Source of the DNA: an uncultured Oscillospiraceae bacterium
Lineage (GTDB): Bacteria; Bacillota; Clostridia; Oscillospirales; Oscillospiraceae
Direction: 5' to 3'
NCBI GenBank assembly: GCA_944385415.1
Contig: CALWXC010000002.1
Span: forward strand, 62,001-126,000
DNA: 64,000 bases
Position 1 is the first letter of the stretch, and every line of letters starts with the position of its first letter. The notes under the pieces were generated by a model. The model was not told where the DNA came from. It ran no database searches and saw nothing but the letters and a program-made list of their open reading frames with translations. Of the stretch, positions 8,737 through 16,535 are shown in pieces. The translations under genes were made by a program, and so were the position numbers.

Positions 8737-9324
8737 TCAAGTTACGTCGGCCTGTCCCAGAATCTCCACGCCCAGATGGCGGAGCATGGCGCACAGGCGG
8801 CAGATGGGGAGCCCCATGACGTTGTAATAGTCGCCGTCCAGCCGTTCCACAAAGAGACCGGCCAGTCCCTGAATGCCATAGGCGCCGGCCTTGTCCATGG
8901 GCTCGCCGGTGGCCACATAGGCGGCGATTTCCTGTTGGGACAGGGGACGGAACCAGACGTGGGTCACCACGGTGTCAGTGATGGTGCGGCAGCCACGGCG
9001 GACGGTGACGCCGGTCATCACCTGATGGTCCCGGCCCGACAGGGACGCGAGCATGTCGGCGGCCTCCTCAGCGGTGCGGGGCTTGCCCAATACCCGGTCC
9101 TCCAGGACCACCACTGTGTCGGCGGCCACAATCACCGTGTCTTCGCCGGCGGCTTCCGCAATGGCTGCGGCCTTCTGGGCCGACAGACGGGCTACCTCGT
9201 CAAAGGGTTTCTTTTCGGCGTCCATGGTCTCGTCGATATCGGCGGCCGAGACCGTGAAGGAAAGGCCCATACGGGCCAACAGCTCCCGCCGCCGGGGCGA
9301 CTGGGAGGCGAGAATCAGTTCCAT
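8737..9324 (-). CDS. maf: Maf-family nucleotide pyrophosphatase
   Basis: 195 residues starting MELILASQSPRRRELL, the family signature SxxPRRxELL. Also visible are DADIDETMD near residue 35 and VVAADTVVVLEDRVLGKP near residue 65, the metal-binding part, followed by GRDHQVMTGVTV. Maf proteins hydrolyse non-canonical or pyrimidine nucleoside triphosphates (dTTP/UTP) and are linked to septum control. I placed the start at the ATG at 9324 after AAGGAGA; the longer frame to 9411 would run through the promoter. It is the first gene of the maf-mreC-mreD-PBP2 operon. Confidence 0.93.
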   Translation of the reverse strand: MELILASQSPRRRELLARMGLSFTVSAADIDETMDAEKKPFDEVARLSAQKAAAIAEAAGEDTVIVAADTVVVLEDRVLGKPRTAEEAADMLASLSGRDHQVMTGVTVRRGCRTITDTVVTHVWFRPLSQQEIAAYVATGEPMDKAGAYGIQGLAGLFVERLDGDYYNVMGLPICRLCAMLRHLGVEILGQADVT

Positions 9325-9372
9325 ATCAGCAGGGTTCTCCTTATCAGTATTACATAGACCTTTAACTATAGA

Positions 9373-9402
9373 ATTATACACGAAACGCAACAGAAAACGC
9401 AA
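9373..9402 (-). promoter_or_regulatory. Promoter of the maf-mreCD-PBP2 operon
   Basis: Perfect -10 TATAAT at 9373-9378 on the minus strand; a weak -35 TTGCGT at 9397-9402, 18 bp upstream. Confidence 0.6.
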
Positions 9403-9410
9403 GCCCCACA

Positions 9411-9444
9411 AGAAAAAACAGGGGGACTACCAACTGTCCCCCTG
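9411..9444 (-). terminator. Intrinsic terminator of the U32 peptidase gene
   Basis: 9-bp stem CAGGGGGAC (9419-9427) / GTCCCCCTG (9436-9444), followed on the minus strand by a T run. Confidence 0.85.
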
Positions 9445-9453
9445 CAAACTACA

Positions 9454-11538
9454 TTATTCCACGCCCCGGACATAAAGCCCGCGGGTGTGCTGGCCGGGAT
9501 CAAAGACGCCGCCGCTCTGCCAGGCACGGACCACCAAATCCACCTCTCTGGGATTTTCCGTGGTAAACAGCAGCCGGTGGGCCCACACGCCCAGGACGCC
9601 CAATTCCTTATGACGGTCCAGCAAAAACAGCTTCCGGCCATTGAGGACCACGCTGCGGCAGGTGCCGGGGTCCGGCAGAATGGGGAACTCGGCCCCCGTC
9701 CGGTCCACCAGACTGGTGGGTTGGCCGTGGCAGTTGCAGACGCCGGTGCGGTTGCGGATGAGACAGCTCTCTGTCAGCATCAGGGGCAGACGGCCATAGA
9801 CCAGCAGCTCCGTGGGCAGCGCCTTGCCCAAATCCCGAATCTGGGCCAGCCGCAGTTCAAAAGAGGCTGTCAGGGAGCAGAAATGGAGCCGCCGCACCTG
9901 CTGGGCCGTCAGGGTGTTGCACACGTTGAGACCGAAGTCGCCCCGCAGCTCCATCCCCAGCTCCAGGGCCGTGATGATCTGGCCCAAATTGCCAATCAGA
10001 ACGGAGGAGACGCCCAGCTGCCGGACGGTTTCCAGCTGGCGGCGCACCTTGCGCCACTCCCGATCCCAGACCACCCGGGGCAGTACGGCACAGACTTCCG
10101 TCCGCTGGCACAATGCCCCTATCCGGTCCGGGTGATCGGCCAGTTCGCTGACAGGCACATAGAGCACCGTGGGCCGGGCTGCCAACAAAGACGGCGTCAC
10201 CTGCTCCAGAGATCGGACCTGTACCGTCAGCGCCGGACGGCCGCTATGGGCGGGCCAGGTATGGGCAGGGGTGTAGCCGTGGATGGGCACCCGGGGCAGC
10301 TGCCCCCGCAGGGCCGACAGCCGGATCAACGCCTCCCGACGCAGGCCGTTGACCACGCTGGCCGGAACCATCAGGCCGGGGGCCACCTGGGCCTGAACCT
10401 GGCGGCAGACATAAGGCGTGCCGCCGGTTTTGGAAAGGCGTGTGGTCAATTCCTCTTCTGTCACAGGGCGGCTGATGGCCTGCTCGGGCACGGGACCCTC
10501 AGCCCGGCACACATGGCCGGACCAGTCGGCCACCAGCAGCGTCACCGGGCGGCCCGGCTGCACATCAATCTGGAACCGCACCGGAACCCGGGATACTTCG
10601 CCGGTTTCGTAGCTGGCGCGGGCCTTGGCCAACAGTTGTTTGTCTTCCCGTTCGCCGGTACGGATGCCCAGCATGGAGCGGTCCACCTGATCCCGCAAAT
10701 ACCCGTCGGTAAAGCCCTGCCGAGAGAAAATACCCTGGAGCTCCTCCAGGTCCTTGCGGGAGACGGGCTTGCCGTCCAGGGCCGCCCGGTAAATGCGGGT
10801 CACCACGGCCACATATTCCGGCCGCTTCATACGGCCCTCCAGCTTCAGGGAGTGGACGCCCATGGCTTCCAGCTTCAAAAGATGTTCAATGGCGCAGTTG
10901 TCCTTGAGGCTCAGGGGGTACTGCTGCTGATAGCGGCCATAGCCGCAGGGGAGACGGCAGGGCTGGGCGCACTGGCCCCGGTTGCCGCTGCGCCGTCCGA
11001 TGACGGCGGAAAAGTAACATTGTCCGGAGTAGCACATGCAGAGGGCGCCGTGGCCGAAAACCTCGATTTCCACGGGGCTCTCCCGGCAGATGGCAGCAAT
11101 TTCGCTTTCCGGCAGTTCCCGGGCCAGGACCACCCGACTGCATCCCAGCTTGGCGGCCAGCTTGACGCCGTCCAGGTTGTGAATGCTCATCTGCGTACTG
11201 GCGTGGACCTCCACCGTGGGGGCGATTTCCCGGCACATGGAGACCAGACCCAGGTCCTGGACAATAAAGGCGTCCACACCCAACTGGGCCGCCCGGCGAA
11301 TCAGTTCCGCCGCCTCGGGCAGCTCCCGGTCAGAGGCCAGGGTGTTCAGCGTCAGGTGGACCCGGACGCCGCGGACGTGGCAATAGGTGACGGCCTCCCG
11401 GAGGTCGTCCAGGGTGAAATTCCGGGCGCCCATGCGGGCGTTGAAGCCGCCGGCGCCCAGGTAAACGGCATCCGCGCCGTTCTGGACCGCGGCCCGCAGG
11501 GCCTCCATGGAGCCTGCGGGGGATAACAATTCGATCAT
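9454..11538 (-). CDS. U32 family peptidase (RlhA/YhbU-like)
   Basis: A 694-residue protein. N-terminal TIM-barrel-like part starts MIELLSPAGSMEALRAAVQNGADAVY-type sequence, then VEVHASTQMSIHN near residue 120 and EVFGHGALCMCYSGQCYFS near residue 175, followed by a Cys cluster (CAQPCRLPC) that could ligate an iron-sulfur centre; SLKLEGRMKRPEYVA near residue 235 is the family hallmark. The long C-terminal half fits the DUF3656-containing branch, whose E. coli member RlhA makes 5-hydroxycytidine in 23S rRNA. Annotating it as a protease is therefore probably wrong in function. Transcription may use an extended -10 TGGTATACT at 11591-11599. Confidence 0.88.
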   Translation of the reverse strand: MIELLSPAGSMEALRAAVQNGADAVYLGAGGFNARMGARNFTLDDLREAVTYCHVRGVRVHLTLNTLASDRELPEAAELIRRAAQLGVDAFIVQDLGLVSMCREIAPTVEVHASTQMSIHNLDGVKLAAKLGCSRVVLARELPESEIAAICRESPVEIEVFGHGALCMCYSGQCYFSAVIGRRSGNRGQCAQPCRLPCGYGRYQQQYPLSLKDNCAIEHLLKLEAMGVHSLKLEGRMKRPEYVAVVTRIYRAALDGKPVSRKDLEELQGIFSRQGFTDGYLRDQVDRSMLGIRTGEREDKQLLAKARASYETGEVSRVPVRFQIDVQPGRPVTLLVADWSGHVCRAEGPVPEQAISRPVTEEELTTRLSKTGGTPYVCRQVQAQVAPGLMVPASVVNGLRREALIRLSALRGQLPRVPIHGYTPAHTWPAHSGRPALTVQVRSLEQVTPSLLAARPTVLYVPVSELADHPDRIGALCQRTEVCAVLPRVVWDREWRKVRRQLETVRQLGVSSVLIGNLGQIITALELGMELRGDFGLNVCNTLTAQQVRRLHFCSLTASFELRLAQIRDLGKALPTELLVYGRLPLMLTESCLIRNRTGVCNCHGQPTSLVDRTGAEFPILPDPGTCRSVVLNGRKLFLLDRHKELGVLGVWAHRLLFTTENPREVDLVVRAWQSGGVFDPGQHTRGLYVRGVE

Positions 11539-11697
11539 CTATATCAACCTCTCATACAGAGAACAACAGGGGTTCTGGAATATGTCAACCAGTATACCAT
11601 ATTTAGTGTCTGGAGAAAAGAGAAGACACAAGAAAAAGTTTACATAAAATCAAAACGGTCTTTCAGCAAAAACTTACAAACGGCCCGCCGTCCGCCC

Positions 11698-11727
11698 TTT
11701 ACAAGAGCCGGGAAAATGGGGTATGAT
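11698..11727 (+). promoter_or_regulatory. Promoter of nadE
   Basis: TTTACA (11698-11703) and TATGAT (11722-11727), 18 bp apart, 37 bp upstream of the start codon. Confidence 0.7.
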
Positions 11728-11763
11728 AAGAGCAATCTGGCTCGATCAAAAGGAGGATGCGCC

Positions 11764-13674
11764 ATGCATCACGGATATATTTCCTGCGCCTGTGCCGCCC
11801 CGGCTCTGCGGGTGGCCGACTGCGCGTACAACGCCGCCGAGACGGTGAAATGGCTGGAAGAAGCCCATGCTCAGGGGGTCCAGCTGCTGGTCTTTCCCGA
11901 ACTGGGTTTGACGGGCTACACCTGCGGCGAACTGTTTTTGCAGAAAACTCTGCTGGACGGGGCCATGGACGCCCTGATGACCGTCAAGGAGGCCACGGAG
12001 GGCAAATCCATGGTGGTGTTTGTGGGTCTGCCGGTCCAGTGGAACCACAAGCTGTACAACTGTGCTGCCGTGCTCCATGACGGCTCCATTCTGGGACTGG
12101 TGCCCAAAACCCATCTGCCCAACTACAGCGAATTTTATGAGCAGCGGTGGTTCACCCCGGCCACGGAGGAGCTGTGCGTCACGCTGGACCTGGGCGGTGA
12201 AGCGGTGCTGCTCATGCCTAACCAGAGTTTCCCGTGTCTCAACGTGCCGGAATTGGTGGTGGGCTGTGAGCTCTGTGAGGACCTGTGGGCCCCCAATCCG
12301 CCGTCGGTGCAGCAGGCGTTGGATGGCGCTACAGTCATCGTCAACCTGTCGGCGTCCAATGAGGTGGTGGGGAAGGACAGCTACCGCCGGGAGTTGGTGA
12401 AAAATCAGTCGGCCCGGTTGTCCTGCGCCTATCTCTACTGCTCCTGCGGCGACGGGGAATCCACCACCGATCTGGTATTCTCCGGTCACCAGCTGCTCTG
12501 TGAGGATGGAACGCTGTTGGCTGAGCGGCGGGACCGGACTCCCGGCATGGTGAAAACGGAGATTGACGTTCATAAGCTGGACGGCGAGCGCCGCCGCCGC
12601 AACACCTTCCCGGCGCAAGCCGTCCGCAAGGGAGAGAGCGCCGCATTTTATCTGGAGGAGCGGGAGACGGTGCTGACCCGGTTTGTGGACCCCATGCCCT
12701 TTGTGCCCGCCGACACGGCGGCCAGAGATGGACGCTGCGAGGATATTCTGAGCTTGCAGGCGGCGGGTTTACGGAAGCGGATTGAGCATGCTCACGCGAA
12801 AACATGTGTGGTGGGTTTGTCCGGTGGCTTGGATTCCACCCTTGCCCTGTTGGTGACTGTCCGGGCCATGGACAGCTTAGGACGGGAACGGAAGGATATT
12901 CTGGCCGTCACCATGCCCTGCTTCGGTACCACCAGCCGTACCAAGGACAACGCCACCAAAATGGCCGAGCTGCTGGGTGTCAGTTTTCTGACTGTACCCA
13001 TCGGCGCGGCGGTGGAGCAGCATTTTAAAGACATCGGTCTGCCGGAGGACGACCGGTCCGTGACCTATGAGAATGGACAGGCCCGGGAGCGGACCCAGGT
13101 GCTTATGGATCTGGCCAACCGCCAGGGTGGCATGGTCATCGGTACCGGCGACCTCAGCGAGCTGGCCCTGGGCTGGGCCACCTATAATGGAGACCATATG
13201 AGCATGTACGGCGTCAACGGTTCCGTGCCGAAAACACTGGTGCGCCATATTGTCCGGTATGTGGCTGACCACAGCGATAAGGATTTGGCGGCGGTGCTGC
13301 TGGATATCCTCGATACGCCGGTGTCGCCGGAGCTGTTGCCGCCGGAGGACGGAGAGATTGCCCAGAAGACGGAGGATTTGGTGGGCCCCTATGAGCTCCA
13401 CGACTTTTTCCTCTATCAGATCGTCCGCTTTGCGTTCCCGCCCGCCAAGGTCTACCGGCTGGCCCGGTACGCCTGGCAGGGCCGGTATGATGATGAGACC
13501 ATTTTGAAGTGGCTGAAAACCTTCTACCGCCGGTTCTTCCAGCAGCAGTTCAAGCGCAGCTGCTTGCCCGACGGCCCCAAGGTGGGCAGTGTCAGCCTGT
13601 CGCCCCGCGGCGATTGGCGGATGCCGTCGGACGCCTGCGCCACTTTGTGGCTCAATGAACTGGAAATGTTATGA
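11764..13674 (+). CDS. nadE: Glutamine-hydrolysing NAD+ synthetase
   Basis: 636 residues in two domains. The N-terminal nitrilase-type glutaminase has the Glu-Lys-Cys triad in VFPELGLTGYTC (about residue 44), VPKTHLPNYSEFYEQRWF (about 115) and VVGCELCEDLWAP (about 170). The C-terminal synthetase domain has the P-loop-like VVGLSGGLDSTLAL near residue 350 and GTGDLSELALGWATYNGDHM further on. It converts deamido-NAD, ATP and glutamine to NAD. Start ATG at 11764 follows AAGGAGG. The stop TGA is overlapped by the ATG of the transposase-like gene (ATGA). Confidence 0.96.
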   Translation: MHHGYISCACAAPALRVADCAYNAAETVKWLEEAHAQGVQLLVFPELGLTGYTCGELFLQKTLLDGAMDALMTVKEATEGKSMVVFVGLPVQWNHKLYNCAAVLHDGSILGLVPKTHLPNYSEFYEQRWFTPATEELCVTLDLGGEAVLLMPNQSFPCLNVPELVVGCELCEDLWAPNPPSVQQALDGATVIVNLSASNEVVGKDSYRRELVKNQSARLSCAYLYCSCGDGESTTDLVFSGHQLLCEDGTLLAERRDRTPGMVKTEIDVHKLDGERRRRNTFPAQAVRKGESAAFYLEERETVLTRFVDPMPFVPADTAARDGRCEDILSLQAAGLRKRIEHAHAKTCVVGLSGGLDSTLALLVTVRAMDSLGRERKDILAVTMPCFGTTSRTKDNATKMAELLGVSFLTVPIGAAVEQHFKDIGLPEDDRSVTYENGQARERTQVLMDLANRQGGMVIGTGDLSELALGWATYNGDHMSMYGVNGSVPKTLVRHIVRYVADHSDKDLAAVLLDILDTPVSPELLPPEDGEIAQKTEDLVGPYELHDFFLYQIVRFAFPPAKVYRLARYAWQGRYDDETILKWLKTFYRRFFQQQFKRSCLPDGPKVGSVSLSPRGDWRMPSDACATLWLNELEML

Positions 13675-14159
13675 CTGCTCCCAGACTGAACTCTTGGGAT
13701 TATAGCGAGGGCTATGCGTATTTTCTGACCATATGCACCAATAACCGGCAGAATATTTTGGCAGAATGTTCCGTATTTGAGTCTGCTGTCGTAGGGCGCG
13801 GCATCCCTGACGCGCCTGCGGTGAGGCTGTCCCCTTACGGAAGCTTTGTGCAAGAGACATTGGAGTACTTGAATACGAGCTGGGATTCAATTACCATTTT
13901 TAATTATGTCATCATGCCGGATCACATTCACATATTGGTGCAGGTTCATGGAGAAGCAACAACAAATGTTCCGGCCAATGCTGTGATCCCCAAATTTGTT
14001 TCAGCATTGAAACGGTTTACCAATAAAAAATTCCAGAAGTCTCTTTGGCAATCTGGGTATCATGATCACATTATTCGGAATCAATTGGATTTCCAAAAAC
14101 ATTGGTCCTACATTGACAACAATCCACACGCCAGAATTTTGAAGGCATATCCGCTCTAA
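13671..14159 (+). CDS. REP-associated tyrosine transposase (RAYT, Y1/HUH family)
   Basis: 162 residues. The N-terminus (WDYSEGYAYFLTICTNNR) and the HUH motif MPDHIHILV (His85, His87) mark it as an IS200/IS605-like Y1 enzyme; Tyr130 in QSGYHDHIIRN is the likely catalytic tyrosine, and YIDNNPHARIL is the usual C-terminal signature. RAYT proteins nick single-stranded DNA next to GTAG-headed hairpins. Residues about 41-49 (VGRGIPDAP) are encoded by a REP-like hairpin that sits in frame. The ATG overlaps the nadE stop and has no good ribosome-binding site of its own, so it is probably expressed by coupling. It ends a few bases before another REP copy. The reading frame is intact. Confidence 0.88.
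   Translation: MTAPRLNSWDYSEGYAYFLTICTNNRQNILAECSVFESAVVGRGIPDAPAVRLSPYGSFVQETLEYLNTSWDSITIFNYVIMPDHIHILVQVHGEATTNVPANAVIPKFVSALKRFTNKKFQKSLWQSGYHDHIIRNQLDFQKHWSYIDNNPHARILKAYPL
13791..13816 (+). repeat. REP-like hairpin inside the RAYT coding sequence
   Basis: GTAG then stem GGCGCG/CGCGCC around the loop GCATCCCTGA, the same element as at 28795 and, inverted, at 3669. It is in frame and adds residues to the transposase between its first strands and the HUH motif. A remnant of the partner linker (GCGG..CTGTCC) follows it. Confidence 0.85.
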
Positions 14160-14163
14160 TACC

Positions 14164-14190
14164 GGGGCCGTCAAGGATGCCGGCCCCTAC
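14164..14190 (-). repeat. REP-like hairpin just after the RAYT stop codon
   Basis: Reverse orientation: stem GGGCCG/CGGCCC around the TCAAGGATGC loop, ending CTAC (GTAG on the minus strand). It starts 4 bp after the RAYT stop and is inverted relative to the copy inside the gene. Confidence 0.85.
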
Positions 14191-14208
14191 GGTTGAGAAA
14201 AAATGCAG

Positions 14209-14243
14209 CAAAAAGGACGAAGCCGTATGGTTTCGTCCTTTTT
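14209..14243 (-). terminator. Bidirectional terminator between RAYT and cysteine desulfurase
   Basis: Imperfect 11-bp stem AAGGACGAAGCC / GGTTTCGTCCTT with A/T runs on both sides, serving convergent genes. Confidence 0.8.
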
Positions 14244-14245
14244 CA

Positions 14246-15364
14246 CTATTTCCCGATAAAATCCTCCCGGATGGCCGTCACCAATGCGTCCACATCTTCC
14301 ATCGTGTTCTCGTGGCTGAAGCTAATGCGGATAGCCCCGTCGATGACATCGGCGGGCAGACCCATGGCCTCCAAAACGTGGCTGCGGTGGCCCTTGGCAC
14401 AGGCGGAACCGGCGGAGACGTAGATCTCCCGGTCCTGGAGTCGGTTAATCAGCTCCTGGGAACGGTGGCCCGGCAGGCTCATACCCACAATATGGGGCGC
14501 GGCCGCTGCACCGAACAGCACTACGCCGGGCAGCTGAGAAAGGGCTTCCCGGCAATGGTTCCGCAGCGCTTCCATGTGGGCAATATCCGCTTTCAGCGAT
14601 GCAGCGCCGACGGCACAGGCCGCGCCGAACCCACAGATGGCCGGTAATCCTTCGGTGCCGCTGCGGAAGTTCCGCTCCTGGCCGCCGCCGTGAATCAGGG
14701 CGGGCAGGGGCAAACCCGGTTTAATGTACAGGGCGCCGACGCCCTTGGGACCGTGGACCTTGTGGCCGGAAATGGAAATCAGATCCGCGCCCAGGGTTTT
14801 GGCCTTGAACGGCACTTTCAGAAAGCCCTGAACCGCGTCGGTATGAAACAGGGCGTTGGGGCTTTTGCGGCGGGTGGCCCGGATCATCTGCTGCAAGGGC
14901 ATGACCGCGCCGCACTCGTTGTTGACCATCATCACGGACACCAAAATGGTGTCGGGCCGCAGGGCGGATTCCAGGGTTTCTACGGAGACTGTGCCGCTTT
15001 CGTCGGGCTGGAGATACGTCACTTCAAAGCCCTGCTGCTCCAGCTCCTTGGCTGGATGGAGGACGGCGTGGTGCTCCACCGCCGTGGTGATGATGTGGCG
15101 GCCCCGCTTGCCCAGCCGTTTTGCCGCCCCGTGAAATACCCAGTTGTCGGCCTCGGTGCCGCCGGAGGTGAAGAACACCCGGTCCGGCTCAGCCCCTAAA
15201 GCCGCCGCCACCTGCCGCCGGGCCTGACTGAGCCGCCGGGCGGCATCCATGCCCAGTTTGTGCAGGGAAGAGGGATTGCCCCAGCAGTCCCGCAGCAGCT
15301 CCGTCACCGCCGCCACGGTCTCCTCACAGGGGCGCGTGGTGGCGGAATTGTCAAAATAAATCAT
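14246..15364 (-). CDS. Cysteine desulfurase (NifS/IscS-like)
   Basis: 372 residues of a fold-type I PLP aminotransferase. Visible are MIYFDNSATTRP at the start, TSGGTEADNW near residue 67, the PLP-histidine stretch TTAVEHHAVLH near residue 95, the Schiff-base lysine in SISGHKVHGPKG near residue 200, GTEGLPAICG, and the sulfur-carrying cysteine in YVSAGSACAKGHRSHVL near residue 323. The short loop around that cysteine fits the IscS/NifS group. It provides persulfide sulfur for Fe-S clusters or tRNA thiolation. Start ATG at 15364 with GAGGAG upstream. No scaffold gene (iscU/nifU) or thiI is next to it. Confidence 0.92.
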   Translation of the reverse strand: MIYFDNSATTRPCEETVAAVTELLRDCWGNPSSLHKLGMDAARRLSQARRQVAAALGAEPDRVFFTSGGTEADNWVFHGAAKRLGKRGRHIITTAVEHHAVLHPAKELEQQGFEVTYLQPDESGTVSVETLESALRPDTILVSVMMVNNECGAVMPLQQMIRATRRKSPNALFHTDAVQGFLKVPFKAKTLGADLISISGHKVHGPKGVGALYIKPGLPLPALIHGGGQERNFRSGTEGLPAICGFGAACAVGAASLKADIAHMEALRNHCREALSQLPGVVLFGAAAAPHIVGMSLPGHRSQELINRLQDREIYVSAGSACAKGHRSHVLEAMGLPADVIDGAIRISFSHENTMEDVDALVTAIREDFIGK

Positions 15365-15414
15365 GGTATGCTCCTCTATGGTTCTGAGCAGCGCCGCCGG
15401 TGGCGAGCACGGTC

Positions 15415-16326
15415 TCAGGTAATGTCAATCATATATTGGCACAGCTCCCGGGCGGCCTTGTCCATGTGACGGGTCTCCTCAGGGGTCAGTTCCAGTTCCA
15501 CAATCCGCTCCACACCGCCGCTGCCGATGACAGCGGGGACGCTGAGGAAAATGTCATCCTGGCTGTATTCGCCATGGAGAGCCGCCGAGACACAGAGGGT
15601 CTTGTGGCGGTCACGGAGCACCGCGTCCACAATGTCCGCCGCGGCGGCGGCCATGGCGAAGGCAGCGGAACCCTTGCCCTGAATCAGATTGTAAGCCGTA
15701 TCCGCCGCCGTGTTGGCCACGGCTTCCCGGTCCAGCGTCTCCGGCAGGGGATTGCCGTTGACCCGCACCTGGCTCCAGGGAATCACCGGTTCCTCTCCGG
15801 CGTCACCCAATACCCAGGCTTCCACAGCGGCCGGGTCCGTGTCCAGCGTCTCCGCCAGATGACTCCGCAGACGGGCCACGTCCAGGGCTGTGCCCAGACC
15901 GATGACCCGTTCCGGCGGCAAATCCGAAAGCTGATGGGCCAGCCATGCCATCAGGTCCGAAGGGTCTGTCAGCACCACCAGAACGCCGGAAAATCCCGTG
16001 GCCATGACCGTCGGCACAATGCGGCCAATGGTGGTAGCGGACCGGTCCAACTGGTCCAGCCGGGGCACGTTGGGCGCCGGGTTGGCCGATATGGTGAGCA
16101 CGCACACCTGAGCATCGTCACAGTCGTAATAGGTGCCCGACCGAATGCGGGTCCGGCCTCCCAGCACGCCCAGACTATGGCGCAGATCCGCCGCCTGGGC
16201 CCGGGCCAGCCGCGGGTCCGCGTCCACCAGAACCAACTCGTCACACAGGTTCCGCAACACCAGATGGTGGGCCAGAGCCCCACCAATCTGTCCAACACCG
16301 AGAATGGCTACCTTCTTCGCGGCCAT
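15415..16326 (-). CDS. Lactate/malate dehydrogenase-family protein lacking catalytic residues
   Basis: 303 residues with an intact Rossmann motif VAILGVGQIGGALAHHL (residues 6-22) and the family's overall pattern. The substrate arginines look retained (Arg89 in VPRLDQLDRS; Asp149 and Arg152 in TALDVARLR), but the Asn-Pro motif reads VLTDPSD (Asp121 instead of Asn) and the proton-acceptor motif GEHGD(S/T) reads LGDAGEEP, with Ala176 in place of the catalytic histidine. A normal lactate or malate dehydrogenase reaction is therefore unlikely. It may be a binding or regulatory protein, or use another chemistry. I chose the ATG at 16326 (GAGGAAAG upstream) over longer frames. It lies between mnmE and the cysteine desulfurase on the same strand. 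Confidence 0.8.
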   Translation of the reverse strand: MAAKKVAILGVGQIGGALAHHLVLRNLCDELVLVDADPRLARAQAADLRHSLGVLGGRTRIRSGTYYDCDDAQVCVLTISANPAPNVPRLDQLDRSATTIGRIVPTVMATGFSGVLVVLTDPSDLMAWLAHQLSDLPPERVIGLGTALDVARLRSHLAETLDTDPAAVEAWVLGDAGEEPVIPWSQVRVNGNPLPETLDREAVANTAADTAYNLIQGKGSAAFAMAAAAADIVDAVLRDRHKTLCVSAALHGEYSQDDIFLSVPAVIGSGGVERIVELELTPEETRHMDKAARELCQYMIDIT

Positions 16327-16535
16327 GTTTCTCTTTCCTCCATCTATTGACGACCATACCGCATCATTGTGTCGGCAGCCCGCAACGGATCTTTTGCGCC
16401 AACTGTGCAGCGGAAAACTTTTGAAATACATCCAGTCTTCCTTCAAGTTTTCCGTTTTCAATTGACACAAACTCTCTCACTGCGTGCTCTTGCCAAATGC
16501 TGCGGTACGGTCTGATTCGTTTTCTGATTTTCTGA

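Noticed and set aside
13671..14190. RAYT gene as a complete IS200/IS605 insertion sequence
   Set aside because: The gene overlaps nadE by 4 bp with an intact nadE C-terminus, and no left-end hairpin or cleavage site precedes it. The protein's motifs and GTAG hairpins fit a RAYT better.
16364..16500. Possible small minus-strand frame between mnmE and the LDH-like gene (ending ..QLAQKIRCGLPTQ)
   Set aside because: Its composition looks protein-like, but there is no ribosome-binding site or convincing start after the mnmE stop, and the frame simply continues an overlapping frame of mnmE. It could be a decayed remnant; not enough evidence to call a gene.
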